A stretch of DNA of 64,000 nt from CAVVIH01 sp963748295 (GCA_963748295.1 CAVVIH010000001.1:62001-126000); one strand, 5' to 3'. Shown: positions 9,961-19,975, counted from the first letter of the stretch. Notes: generated from the sequence alone by a model not told the origin. Numbers and translations: made by a program.

Positions 9961-10551
9961 GTGGAGCAGCACGCCCCGGAGCGATACCGCTCTCTCAGCG
10001 CGCAGCCGATCCCGGCAGCGTACGTGGATGGCGAGGGCACGATCCTCTCGTCGAACGACGCCTTTGTCGCGTTTCGGGGAGAAGTGCTCGACGGCCGATC
10101 CACCGAGCCTGCCATCCTCCCGGTGTTGTTCACCCCTGAGGATCAAGAGAGCATCCGCTGCATCCTTGCCGCTCCCCGCCGGCGCGTCCGGCGGACGTTC
10201 AGGAGCGCCCTCCCGTCGCCTGCCCTCGCCAGCATGTCGGCCGAGTTCGTCCGCATCAGGCGCAAGTCGCAGGCAGACATCCTCTGGCTCGTAACGCTCG
10301 ATCCGTCCCACCAGGTGTCCGGCGCCTCGCCCGACCTCGCGCTCAAAGCGGTGGTGGCGGAACACATCGTCGAGGATCTGCGGGCGCCGCTTCAGGAAGT
10401 GCTGGGCTGGACGTCGCTGCTGCGGCGCAACCGCGACGACGCGGTGCGGACCGAGCAGGCGCTGGCGGCCATCGAGCGCAACGCAGAGCTGGTGATCAGG
10501 TTGATGGAGGGCCTCGTCGAGCACGCGCGGCGCGGCGAAGTTGCCCTATGA
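9961..10551 (+). CDS. PAS plus degenerate HisKA protein without phospho-histidine or ATPase domain
   Basis: About 196 residues. The N-terminal ~100 look PAS-like (IPAAYVDGEGTILSSNDAF). The C-terminal ~70 form a HisKA-like two-helix dimerisation domain in which the usual SHELRTPL becomes VEDLRAPL, so the phosphoacceptor His is Glu. The following GWTSLL-like positions and second helix are kept, and no ATPase domain follows. The start is uncertain: GTG at 9961 is the likeliest, and no strong ribosome site is visible. The TGA overlaps the ATG of the sigma-54 activator gene (ATGA), so the two are translationally coupled. It may be an adaptor that pairs with, or blocks, the kinase upstream (inference). 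Confidence 0.6.
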   Translation: MEQHAPERYRSLSAQPIPAAYVDGEGTILSSNDAFVAFRGEVLDGRSTEPAILPVLFTPEDQESIRCILAAPRRRVRRTFRSALPSPALASMSAEFVRIRRKSQADILWLVTLDPSHQVSGASPDLALKAVVAEHIVEDLRAPLQEVLGWTSLLRRNRDDAVRTEQALAAIERNAELVIRLMEGLVEHARRGEVAL

Positions 10552-11589
10552 AGCTGCAACATTTTCCGTATCCCGCCCCGTCGGCGCATCCGGTCCGGTC
10601 CGCGTACGAGGCCGTCCTCGTCGGCGACAGCGACGCGTTCCGTTACATGCGCTTGCGTCTGGAGCAGGTTGCGCCAACCGACGCCACCGTTCTGCTGCTC
10701 GGCGAAACGGGGACAGGCAAGGGCATCGCGGCACGCATCATCCATCAACTCAGTCATCGCCGCGAGGCGCCGTTCGTCAGCATCGACTGCACCTCGCTCC
10801 CGGCGACGCTGGTCGAGAGCGAGCTGTTCGGGCGCGAGAAGGGCGCCTTCACCGACGCGCGCTCGACGCAGATCGGCCGCTTCGAGCTGGCACAGGACGG
10901 GACGATCTTTCTCGACGAGATCGCGGAACTGCCGCCGGAGGCGCAGTCGAAGCTGCTGCGAATCCTTCAGTACCGGCGAATTCGAGCGGCTCGGCTCGCC
11001 GCGGACCCTTCATGTGGACGTGCGGATCATTGCGGCAACGAACCGGAAGCTGGTTGACGAAGTGAGAGCCGGCCGGTTTCGCCGGGACTTGTACTATCGC
11101 CTGAACGTCTTTCCGGTGACGATGCCGCCGCTTCGCGAACGGCGGAGCGACATCGCGGTGCTGACCGACTATCTCGTGCAACGCCTGGCGCAGAAGCACC
11201 GGCGGCAGATCGACGCGATCCCGTCGTCGCTGGTCGATACGCTGCTCGCCTACGAGTGGCCGGGCAACGTGCGCGAGCTCGAGAACGTGCTGGAACGCGC
11301 CATCATCACCACTCCCGATTCGACGCTGCAGCTGTCGGAGCCGCTGATGTCGGACATGCTCGACGCGCTGCCCGGCGGACCCACGAGCATGCTGATCGAC
11401 GTCGAACGCGGACATATTCTTCGTGTCCTTCATGCCTGCGGGTGGCGCATCGAAGGTCCGCAAGGGGCGGCGCGGATCCTTGGCCTCAAGCCGAGCACGC
11501 TGCGAAGCCGGATGCGCAAGCTCGGACTGCGGCGTGGTCAGACCGAAACGGCGGCGGCGATCGACACGTCACAGGTTGTCTGGACATGA
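10548..11589 (+). CDS. Sigma-54-dependent transcriptional activator lacking an N-terminal receiver, one frameshift
   Basis: Bacterial enhancer-binding protein made of only the AAA+ domain and a C-terminal Fis-type HTH (TLRSRMRKLGL). Walker A is GETGTGKG, Walker B GTIFLDEIAEL, and the sensor region AATNRKL and WPGNVRELENVLERA are intact. The sigma-54-contacting loop reads GAFTDA rather than GAFTGA. A one-base break near 10975 (between RILQY and GEFERLGS) splits the frame. The absence of a receiver suggests control by a partner, perhaps the receiver or degenerate HisKA protein encoded upstream. Both ends overlap neighbours by ATGA. Confidence 0.85.
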
Positions 11590-12542
11590 GTTCCGACAGC
11601 AGCGTCAGGAGCGGTCACGTCCGCCAGGGTGTGCCGACCGTCGAAACGGCCGACACGCTGCTTCGCCGCGAGAGCCTGTCCTGCCTGCTTGCGCTCGACG
11701 AGTTCCGGTCCGTGTCCGCTCAGGTCCGCGTCGACATCTCTGCCTGCTCGCATCAGGGCGCGATCAGATCCAGCAACGAGGATCACTTCCTGGTCGTCCG
11801 TATCGGCAGGCATCAGGAAACGATGATGTCGAGCCTGCCGCGAGGCGATCTGCCCGGCCAGTTCGACGAGTTCGGCTACGCGATGCTGGTGGCGGACGGT
11901 ATCGGCGAAGGCGGCGCCGGCGGCGTCGCCAGCCGTGTCGCGTTGAGCACCCTCGCGCACCTGGCGATTCATTTCGGGCGATGGAACCTGCGTGTCGATC
12001 CCGCTGTGGCGGCGGAGATCACCGAACGCGCGCAATGGTTTTACCGGCGGGCGTCCGAGGCGGTCATGGAACGAGCGCGCGCGAATCCGAAGCTGGCCGG
12101 CATGTCGACCACGATGACCGCGGCGCTCACCGCTGGCGACGATTTGTTCGTCGCCCACGTCGGCCATTCACGCGCCTACCTGTATCGCCAAGGCACGCTG
12201 TCACTGCTGACGCGCGATCACACGCTCGCGTGGCACATGGAGGGCGGCCTGGGGCCGGCGCCGACGAGGCGCACCGAGGATCTCCGGCACATCCTCACGG
12301 AGACGATCGGCGGCAGCCCGGACGGACCGCTCGTCGAGGTCGATCACCTGAGCCTGCTCGACGGCGACACCCTGCTGCTGTGTACGAACGGCCTGACCGA
12401 CGTCGTCAGCGAGGAGCAGATCGCGGAGGTGCTCACCCACCGTCGGGCGGCCAGCGAGCAGTGCGCCCTGCTGGTCGATCTTGCCGTTCGTGACGGCACG
12501 CCCGATAACGTCACGGTCCTCCTCGCGCAGTACCAGATTTGA
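11586..12542 (+). CDS. PP2C-type serine/threonine phosphatase
   Basis: About 318 residues. Metal-ligand motifs of the PPM family are in place: IRSSNEDHF, LVADGIGEGGAG, MSTTMTAAL, VGHSRAYL, DTLLLCTNGLTDVV and GTPDNVTVLL. An N-terminal extension of ~55 residues precedes the catalytic domain. The ATG at 11586 overlaps the stop of the activator gene. In this operon it would remove phosphate from a Ser/Thr-phosphorylated target or act in a partner switch. No matching kinase gene is in the window. Confidence 0.85.
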   Translation: MSSDSSVRSGHVRQGVPTVETADTLLRRESLSCLLALDEFRSVSAQVRVDISACSHQGAIRSSNEDHFLVVRIGRHQETMMSSLPRGDLPGQFDEFGYAMLVADGIGEGGAGGVASRVALSTLAHLAIHFGRWNLRVDPAVAAEITERAQWFYRRASEAVMERARANPKLAGMSTTMTAALTAGDDLFVAHVGHSRAYLYRQGTLSLLTRDHTLAWHMEGGLGPAPTRRTEDLRHILTETIGGSPDGPLVEVDHLSLLDGDTLLLCTNGLTDVVSEEQIAEVLTHRRAASEQCALLVDLAVRDGTPDNVTVLLAQYQI

Positions 12543-12701
12543 GGGGGTCTGACCCCGAATTCGTCCCACCAGTCGTCACGAAGAAGCGATTTCCCCCCGT
12601 CGACGACTGTCCGTCCGAGTATGGCAAACTAGTCGATCTCCCACGTCGCTCTGTAACGGTTGGGTGACGTGCCGCTATGTTTTGCAGACAGGGAGGTTTC
12701 G
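12543..12701. repeat. Intergenic segment with GGGGTCTGACCCC palindrome
   Basis: A perfect short palindrome with arms ggggtc and gacccc sits at 12544-12556, directly after the phosphatase stop, and belongs to the same GGGGTC...GACCCC family as the element at 179-287. The rest of the gap shows no coding potential. A GGGAGG ribosome-binding site lies at 12691-12696, five bases before the VOC gene start. Confidence 0.5.
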
Positions 12702-13487
12702 ATGACCGTTGAGGTTTCAACCCTGCTTGGACGCCCCCTCTGGTTCGAGCTGATGACCAGCGACTCGAAGGCTGCCGAGAAGTTCTACAAGACCGTCGTC
12801 GGCTGGACGTCGGCGCCTTTCGAACAATCGCCTCAGCCGTACACGATGTTCAGTCGCAGCGGCGACATTCCGGTCGGCGGCGTGCTGAAGACGCCGGAGG
12901 GAATGAACGCGCCGCCGTTCTGGGCGATGTACATCGGCGTGCCGAAGCTCGAAGATGCCGCGAAGCACATCAAGCGACTCGGCGGCAGCGAGCTGTCGCC
13001 GGTGATCGAAGTGCCGACCGTCGGCCGCATGCAGATGGTGAAGGATCCGCAAGGCGCCGCCTTCTACATTTACGAACCGTCCAATACGTCGCAGCAGCCG
13101 GAGGGCCCGGCCGAAATCGGCGAGGCATCATGGCTCGAGCTGATGACGACCGATGCCCCCGCGGCGCTGAAGTTCTACAGCGAGGTCTTCAACTGGCAGC
13201 CCAGTGACGCCATGGACATGGGGGAAATGGGCAAGTACTACATGTTCAACCGGCCGCACGGCATGATCGGCGGCATGATGAACAAGCCGCCGCAGCTGGC
13301 GCAGGTGCCGCCGAACTGGGGAATCTACTTCCGGGTGCCTGATGTCAACGCCGCTATCGAACGAATCAAGGCGAACGGCGGGCAGATCCTCAACGGTCCG
13401 ATGGAGGTTCCCGGCGGCGACATAATCGTCAACGCCATGGATCCACAGGGCGCGGCCTTCTCGCTCCACGAGCGGAAGTCGGCCTAG
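12702..13487 (+). CDS. Double VOC-domain (glyoxalase-fold) protein
   Basis: A 261-residue protein built of two glyoxalase/bleomycin-resistance modules, ~residues 5-120 and 128-258. Each begins with the FELMTSDSKAAEKFY / LELMTTDAPAALKFY pattern and ends with a QGAAFYIYE / QGAAFSLHE strand. Tandem VOC proteins of this kind resemble the mycobacterial CFP30B group. Substrate unknown. A strong GGGAGG site supports the ATG at 12702. It lies in a block with SnoaL-like, YCII and ECF42 sigma genes, a common genomic association. Confidence 0.85.
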   Translation: MTVEVSTLLGRPLWFELMTSDSKAAEKFYKTVVGWTSAPFEQSPQPYTMFSRSGDIPVGGVLKTPEGMNAPPFWAMYIGVPKLEDAAKHIKRLGGSELSPVIEVPTVGRMQMVKDPQGAAFYIYEPSNTSQQPEGPAEIGEASWLELMTTDAPAALKFYSEVFNWQPSDAMDMGEMGKYYMFNRPHGMIGGMMNKPPQLAQVPPNWGIYFRVPDVNAAIERIKANGGQILNGPMEVPGGDIIVNAMDPQGAAFSLHERKSA

Positions 13488-13496
13488 CGACGCAAG

Positions 13497-13905
13497 CTAC
13501 GAAGGGAGGCGTGAGAGGTGTGTCAACACACACCTCCACGTTCCCGACTGCCTGACGAACACAGAGGACGCCCGCTCTACCTCGCGAAACGGCTGGCCTT
13601 GGTACTTTCCCGCGGACACCCCATCAGCCGTTACCACTGCGGCATCGCCGTAGACCCGGACCCTGATGTTCTCCGACGTCATGACGTCGTGAGACACGAT
13701 TCCCGATTCAACCAGCCCCAGGAAGGCCGCCCTGTCGGTCACGCTGCCGTCCGAGCCGACGATGATCCAGTCGTCGGCCATGAACCGGCCAATTGCAGCC
13801 GCGTCGTTCGTTGATCATCGCGCGGTCCCACGCGTGTGCGACTTCGACGAGCTCCTGTGTCGCCAGCCCGGCCGGGAAGCCGTCGGCGTCGGATCTGGAG
13901 GCCAC
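13497..13905 (-). CDS. SnoaL/NTF2-like (DUF4440-type) protein, frameshifted
   Basis: A cone-shaped alpha+beta barrel of ~130 residues. The first part, ELVEVAHAWDRAMINER, is in one frame. After a break near 13790 the rest continues as FMADDWIIVGSDGSVTDRAAF through to HLSRLPS and the stop at 13497. The WIIVGSDG and RVYGDAAVVTADG strands and the C-terminal GTWRCVLTHLS match small NTF2-like proteins used as enzymes or accessory folds. The GTG at 13905 is the only start seen in the first frame. Function is not assignable. Confidence 0.65.
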
Positions 13906-13933
13906 GACGCATGATAATCCGCCGGGGAGTGAA

Positions 13934-14004
13934 GGCAGACCTGAAGGTCTGCGCTACGTGACCGTGGCGACCGGGCGCCGTAGCGCAGGCCTTTAGGCCT
14001 GCCC
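13934..14004. repeat. Nested inverted repeat (CTTTAG-core family)
   Basis: The left arm 13934-13958 and right arm 13979-14003 are imperfect inverted copies (22 of 25 bases match), each ending in GCGCTACG/CGTAGCGC. Each arm is itself a small palindrome: AGACCTGAAGGTCT on the left and AGGCCTTTAGGCCT on the right. The element lies between the divergent SnoaL-like and YCII genes. The CTTTAG core is shared with the repeat at 31205-31248. Confidence 0.7.
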
Positions 14005-14058
14005 CCTATGTCGATCCGGCGGGATGCCGTTCGTATAGGGACTGAGGAGAAACATCAG

Positions 14059-14409
14059 ATGAAACAATACGTGCTCAGCATCTATCAGCCGGACGAGGGA
14101 ACGCCGCCGCCACAGGTTCTCGAGCAGGTGATGCGCGACGTCCACGCGCTGATTGACGAGGCGAAGGCCGCCGGGGTCTGGGTGTTCAACGGGGCACTGC
14201 ACCCTCCGGGCACGGCCACGGTGCTCCGCTACAACGGCAGCGACGTCCTGATCACCGACGGCCCCTACACCGAGGGCAAGGAGCACGTCGGCGGGTTCGT
14301 GATCATCAAGGAGAAGAATCTGGACTCGGCGCTGGCGTGGGGTCGCAAGGTCGCGCGCATCATCACGCTGCCAATCGAGATCCGCCCGGTGCAGGGAGAG
14401 GTGAGCTGA
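14059..14409 (+). CDS. YCII/DGPF-domain protein
   Basis: A 116-residue single-domain protein. It begins MKQYVLSIYQPD and carries the DGPYTEGKEHVGGF block, the characteristic DGPF motif of YCII-related proteins. GAGGAG at 14044-14049 is the ribosome-binding site for the ATG at 14059. YCII proteins of this type are the signature partners of ECF42 sigma factors, and here the sigma gene follows with overlapping ends. Biochemical role unknown. Confidence 0.88.
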   Translation: MKQYVLSIYQPDEGTPPPQVLEQVMRDVHALIDEAKAAGVWVFNGALHPPGTATVLRYNGSDVLITDGPYTEGKEHVGGFVIIKEKNLDSALAWGRKVARIITLPIEIRPVQGEVS

Positions 14410-15602
14410 TCGACCTCGAACGGATCTTCCGCGACGAGCATGGCCGCGCGATTGCCGTCCTGGTTCGCCGCTTCGGCGACATCGACATGGCCGAAGAAGC
14501 GGTGCAGGACGCCTTCGTCGCGGCCATGCGCCAATGGCCCTCGGCCGGCCTGCCGCCGAGCCCGGCGGGGTGGATCATCACCACGGCGCGCAACCGGATC
14601 ATCGATCGCCTGCGCCGCGAAGGACGCCGCGAGCGGACGATTCGGCCGGAGATCGGCGAGGCGCTCGAAGAGGCAAGCGAGGAGGAGGTCGTGGAAGACG
14701 ATCGTCTGCGGCTGATCTTCACGTGCTGCCATCCGGCTCTCGGCGATGCGGCCCAGGTCGCGCTCACGCTTCGCCTGTTGGGCGGGCTCACCACCGCGGA
14801 GATCGCGCGCGCCTTTCTCGTGCCGGAACCGACGATGGCGCAGCGGCTGGTGCGGGCGAAAGGGAAGATTCGCGACGCCAGAATTCCGTATCGGATTCCC
14901 GGCGAGGAGGAACTTCCAGGACGGGTTCGCGCGGTGCTCGCGGTCGTCTACCTGATTTTCAACGAAGGCTACACGGCCAGCTCGGGTGAGCGTCTCGCGC
15001 GCGAAGACCTCTGCGCCGAAGCGATCCGCCTTGGCCGGACCTTGTCCGAGCTGATGCCGAAGGAACCGGAGGTGCTCGGGCTTCTTGCGCTGATGCTGCT
15101 CATCGAGTCACGACGCGGCGCGCGCGTCTCTCCCCAAGGTGAGCTCATCCTGCTCGCGCACCAGGATCGGAGCCGCTGGGATCGCACGCTGATCGCCGAG
15201 GGGCAGGCGCTGGTGCGCCAGTGCCTGCGCGGAAACCGTCCGGGTCCGTATCAGCTGCAGGCGGCCATCAACGCCGTGCATGCCGACGCGGCGACTGCCG
15301 CCGCGACGGACTGGCGGCAGATCCTTCAGCTCTACGATCACCTCATGTCGCTCACGCCGGGCCCGGTGGTGGCGCTGAACCGCGCCGTTGCGCTTGCAGA
15401 GGTCGCCGGGCCGCACGCCGCGCTGACGGCCATCGACAGCCTCGACCTCGATCGCTATTACCTGTTTCACGCGATCCGCGCGGATCTGCTTCGCCGGCTG
15501 GGCCGCCAGTCGGAAGCGGCACTCGCCTACGACGCGGCGATCGCGCGAACCGGCAACGCGGCCGAGCGTGACTTCCTCGAGCGCAGCCGACAGCGGCTCT
15601 AG
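14337..15602 (+). CDS. ECF42-type RNA polymerase sigma factor with C-terminal extension
   Basis: The conserved protein starts at LIDLERIFRDEHGR (base ~14406). Region 2 is AEEAVQDAFVAA through TTARNRIIDRLRR, and region 4 is LTLRLLGGLTTAEIARAFL. It is followed by the ~200-residue TPR-like extension (DUF6596) characteristic of ECF42, with LIFNEGYTASSG and LNRAVALAEVAGP. No ATG exists at the domain boundary: the only ordinary start in frame is a GTG at 14337, inside the YCII gene, while a CTG at 14406 overlaps the YCII stop. The real start is therefore uncertain, or an indel has moved it. No anti-sigma factor is nearby, as expected for this group, where the extension regulates activity. Confidence 0.88.
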   Translation: MGSQGRAHHHAANRDPPGAGRGELIDLERIFRDEHGRAIAVLVRRFGDIDMAEEAVQDAFVAAMRQWPSAGLPPSPAGWIITTARNRIIDRLRREGRRERTIRPEIGEALEEASEEEVVEDDRLRLIFTCCHPALGDAAQVALTLRLLGGLTTAEIARAFLVPEPTMAQRLVRAKGKIRDARIPYRIPGEEELPGRVRAVLAVVYLIFNEGYTASSGERLAREDLCAEAIRLGRTLSELMPKEPEVLGLLALMLLIESRRGARVSPQGELILLAHQDRSRWDRTLIAEGQALVRQCLRGNRPGPYQLQAAINAVHADAATAAATDWRQILQLYDHLMSLTPGPVVALNRAVALAEVAGPHAALTAIDSLDLDRYYLFHAIRADLLRRLGRQSEAALAYDAAIARTGNAAERDFLERSRQRL

Positions 15603-15608
15603 GCTACT

Positions 15609-15773
15609 TCACGACCGTACGGCTGATATCCGCGGATCGGGGTCGAGGACGACGCACCAGGCAATCGCGATCACTACCGCCACCGCGCACGCGGTGAACG
15701 GTGCGATCGCGATCAGCCAGTCGAACGCCGCAAAGATGAGGATGATGCCGAGCAGTTTCGTCCCCCGAGTCAT
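15609..15773 (-). CDS. Small two-helix membrane protein (54 aa)
   Basis: Reads MTRGTKLLGIILIFAAFDWL, then a second hydrophobic segment with AVAVVIAIAWCVVLD, and stops with TGA at 15609-15611. Two predicted membrane helices joined by a short turn make up nearly the whole protein. It lies downstream of the KdpE-like gene on the same strand with ~100 bp between. No family recognised. Codon use (G/C at third positions) fits the neighbours. Confidence 0.5.
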   Translation of the reverse strand: MTRGTKLLGIILIFAAFDWLIAIAPFTACAVAVVIAIAWCVVLDPDPRISAVRS

Positions 15774-15872
15774 GAGCCCAGCATAAAAAACGGGGCCTCA
15801 AGACAGGCCAAGAAGTGCCTCAAAAATCCCTGAAATTCGAGGGACTTGAGCGCACTGGACCCCAATCACCAA

Positions 15873-16550
<678 letters not shown>

Positions 16551-16568
16551 GATGCGCGGTGGAGGTCG

Positions 16569-18095
16569 TCATGGCGCTGGCGATCCCACGGCTTCGTGCT
16601 GCTTCACTCCCACCGGCACGACAATCGTGAACCGCGCGCCGCCGTCGGCGCAGTTTTCCGCCCACACGCGTCCACGCTCCACCGCCAGCAGCCCTCGGAC
16701 GATCCACAGTCCCATCCCGGTGCCCGAGACACGGCCATTCGCCCCTGTGCCGCGATAGAAACGATCGAACAAATGGGGCAGATCTGCAGCCGCGATTCCC
16801 GGTCCATGATCGCGAACCTGGATCGTGAGTCCTTCGTCCTCGCGCGTCGTCCTTATCTCGATGGTCGATCCGGCCGGCGCGTACTGCGCGGCGTTTTCGA
16901 GCAGGTGCGCCAGGGCAGCCGCCGTCAACCGCGGGTCCAGCCGCACGGGTTCGTCTGGCTCGATGCTGACTTCGACGCGGTCGGTGTGGAGCGTCCGCTC
17001 GACCTGGTCACACGCCGCCGCGACGATCTCCGACGGGTGCGTCCATCGGGATTCCATGGCGACAGCACCGGCGTCGATGCGGGCCATCTCCAGGATGTTC
17101 TCGAACAGGCGTGTCAGGCGCTCGACCTCCGACAGGATGAGGTCGGTCTGCTCCTGACGAGCCTGTGGAGCGACGTTCGCATCGCCGATATTCGTCGCCG
17201 CCACGCGGATCGCTGTCAGCGGCGTTCGCAGATCGTGGCCGAGCGAGGCGAGCAGCGTCGTCTTCAGCTGCTCGCTCTGTTTCGTCAGCTCGGCAGCCTT
17301 GCGCTCGCCGAGAAAGTGCGCGCGCTCGATGGCAATCGCGACGACTCCGGCCAGCGTGTCGAGGGTGCCGGGCTCGACCGGACGGCCGGCCGCGGCCAGG
17401 ACGCCGATCGGCTTCGTGCCGACGCGCAGCGGCACGAGCCTGATGACGCGCTCATCCACCGTCATCGTCCTGTGGCCCGCATACGTGCGCGCGTAGGCGT
17501 CGAACTCGAGCGATGCCTGCGCCGCCGCGAAAGCACTCGAGAGCTGGCGCCGGTCCAGCTGCAGGGGCTCGACGCCGGACGAGTGCACGTCCCATTCTTC
17601 CCCGCGCGGCAGCGCGACCGCGACGAATTCCAGGTCGAACCGTCGCGCGATCGAGCGCGCCAGGATCGTCAGCGCCTCGCCGCTGTCGGTCATCATCATG
17701 ATGTCGCGGCTCAGATCGAACAGGCGCGCGAGCTCGTCACGGCGGCTGATCGCTTCGTCCGTCCGCGCGCGCGCGACCGCCGAAAGATTGCTCGCGACCA
17801 GGCTCACGACCAGGAAGGAGAACAGCGCCACCCAGTTGTGCGGATCGGCGATCGTGAAGGTGTGTACGGGCGGGAAGAAGAAGAAATTGAGGCTCAGCAT
17901 CGCGACGATCGACGTCACGACCGCCACCCACAATCGCGACGTTGCCGCGACGAGGAGAACGACAAGCAGATAGCCGATGGAGACGGTCGCGGTGTTGGTG
18001 ACGTGCAGCCCGCGCCGCATCAGGATCGTCAGGACGCCGACGGCGGCGATTCCCGTGACCAGCCGCCGCGTATCGGACGCCCCCAGCATGCGCAT
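16569..18095 (-). CDS. KdpD-like sensor kinase lacking the N-terminal KdpD/Usp region
   Basis: About 508 residues, whereas full KdpD is ~900. It begins with the four-helix DUF4118 membrane domain (ending near residue 100), then a GAF domain (~135-250), HisKA (LGHDLRTPLTAIR) and HATPase_c (LLENAAQYAP; DHGPGI; GTGMGLWIV). The cytosolic K+-sensing N-terminal domain and Usp domain are absent. ATG 18095 follows a GGACGGA site. A TTG at 18119 overlapping the Kup stop is an alternative. The absence of kdpFABC and linkage to kup suggest that it regulates Kup or distant genes. Confidence 0.87.
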   Translation of the reverse strand: MRMLGASDTRRLVTGIAAVGVLTILMRRGLHVTNTATVSIGYLLVVLLVAATSRLWVAVVTSIVAMLSLNFFFFPPVHTFTIADPHNWVALFSFLVVSLVASNLSAVARARTDEAISRRDELARLFDLSRDIMMMTDSGEALTILARSIARRFDLEFVAVALPRGEEWDVHSSGVEPLQLDRRQLSSAFAAAQASLEFDAYARTYAGHRTMTVDERVIRLVPLRVGTKPIGVLAAAGRPVEPGTLDTLAGVVAIAIERAHFLGERKAAELTKQSEQLKTTLLASLGHDLRTPLTAIRVAATNIGDANVAPQARQEQTDLILSEVERLTRLFENILEMARIDAGAVAMESRWTHPSEIVAAACDQVERTLHTDRVEVSIEPDEPVRLDPRLTAAALAHLLENAAQYAPAGSTIEIRTTREDEGLTIQVRDHGPGIAAADLPHLFDRFYRGTGANGRVSGTGMGLWIVRGLLAVERGRVWAENCADGGARFTIVVPVGVKQHEAVGSPAP

Positions 18096-18108
18096 CACGT
18101 TCCGTCCA

Positions 18109-19975
18109 TCAAATTTCAACCTGCACGCCGAGCTCGACGACGCGTTCGGGAGGCAGACGGAAGAACGTCGTGGCGCGAATCGCGTTTCTCGCCATCAGCA
18201 CGAAGAGCCGCTCCCGCCAGAGAGCCATCCCCGGCGCCTTCGTGACGATCAATGTCTCCCGCCCCAGGAAATACGTCACGTCGCCGTCGTCGACTTCGAG
18301 CCCATGCTGACACGCGCGGGCCAGCGCGTCCGGCACATTGGGGTCTTCCATGAAGCCGTAGCGTACGACGACGTCGAACACGCCCTGGCCGAGCGCCTTG
18401 ACGGTGACCTGTTCCTTCGGCGGGACGTGAGGCACCGGCTGCGTCATGACCATCAGCGTCACGACGTGCTGGTGGAGCACCTTGTTATAGCGAAGATTGT
18501 GGGCAAGCGCCGCGCGGCGTGCCGCGCGGCTGCGCCGTCATGAAGACGGCGGTGCCGGGTACGCGGGTCGGCCGCGTGGCTTCGACCGTGGCGAGAAATT
18601 CTTCGATCGGCAGCGCCCGCGCGGTGAGACGCTGGGCGACGATCTGGCGGCCGGTCTTCCAGGTGGTCATCAGCGTGAAGATCAGCCAGCCGATGACGAG
18701 CGGCAGCCACCCTCCATGCGCGATCTTGAGCACGTTCGCGCCGAAGAACGCCAGGTCGATCACCAGGAAGACTCCGGTGACCGTATAGGCGACGACGGGC
18801 GGCCAGCCCCAGCGCTCCTTCGCAATCACCTGCAGCAGCACCGCCGTGATCACCATGGTCAGCGTCACCGCGATGCCGTAGGCAGCGGCGAGCGCGGTGG
18901 ACGAGCCGAAACCGATGACGATCAGGATCGTGCACACCATGAGCGCCCAGTTCACCTGTGGCACGTAGACCTGTCCCATCTCGTGATGCGACGTGTGGTC
19001 GATGTCGAGACGCGGGCAATACCCGAGTTGAATCGCCTGCTGGGTCAGTGAGAACGCGCCGGATATCAGCGCCTGCGACGCGATGATGGCCGCGGCCGTC
19101 GCCAGCACGACGAGCGGCAGCAGCGCCCAGTCCGGTGCGAGCAGGAAGAACGGCTGCTCGGCCGCCGCGGCGTCGGACAGGAGCAGCGCGCCCTGGCCGA
19201 AATAGTTCAGCAACAGCGCGGGAAGCACCAGCGTGAACCAAGCGAATCGAATCGGCCGCTTCCCGAAGTGTCCCATGTCCGCATAGAGCGCTTCACCTCC
19301 GGTCACGACCAGGAAGACCGCTCCGAGCACGGCGAACCCGTGCCATCCGTGCTCGCGGAAGAAGGAGACCGCGTGGCTGGGATCGATGGCGGTGAGCACC
19401 ACGGGATGCTTCAGCATCGAGACGAACCCGAGCACGCCGATGACGACGAACCAGACGACCATGATCGGTCCGAACAGGCGGCCCACCCGGTGCGTCCCGT
19501 GGCGTTGGATCGCGAAGACGGCGATCAGGATGGCGACGGCCACCGGGACGACATACGGATCGAAGAGCGGCGTCGCGACTTTCAGGCCTTCGACCGCGCC
19601 CAGCACCGTGATCGCCGGCGTGATCATGCCGTCGCCGTAGAGGAGCGCCGCGCCGAAGATCCCGAGCGCGACGAGCACCGACCACCCGCGCCGGCTCTCG
19701 GAACGCTGAGGAAGCAGCGCGGTCAGGGCGAGGATGCCTCCCTCGCCCTGGTTGTCCGCCCGCATGACGATCGCGATGTACTTCACCGAGATCACCAGCA
19801 CGAGCGAGTAGATGATCAGCGAGAGCACGCCCAGCACGTTCGCGTGGCTGACCGGCACGGAATGCGAGCCGAAGAAGCATTCACGCAGCGCGTAGAGCGG
19901 GCTCGTGCCGATGTCGCCGTAAACGACACCGAGGGCTGTCAGCGTGATCGGAAGGAGCTTGCGCCGGCTCCCCAT
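18109..19975 (-). CDS. kup: Kup-family potassium uptake permease, one frameshift near the C-terminus
   Basis: A proton-coupled K+ importer. The N-terminal block ALGVVYGDIGTSPLYALRECF and the GGEALYADMGHFGKRPIR segment are diagnostic. About twelve helices cover residues 10-430, and the cytosolic tail contains PRVPPKEQ-like VPHVPPKEQVTV and GFMEDPNVPDAL. A one-base break near 18500 separates the membrane part from the tail. ATG 19975 overlaps the TAA of the SPFH gene by one base (TAATG). The gene order SPFH, kup, kdpD-like, kdpE-like implies a single potassium-homeostasis transcript. Confidence 0.9.
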
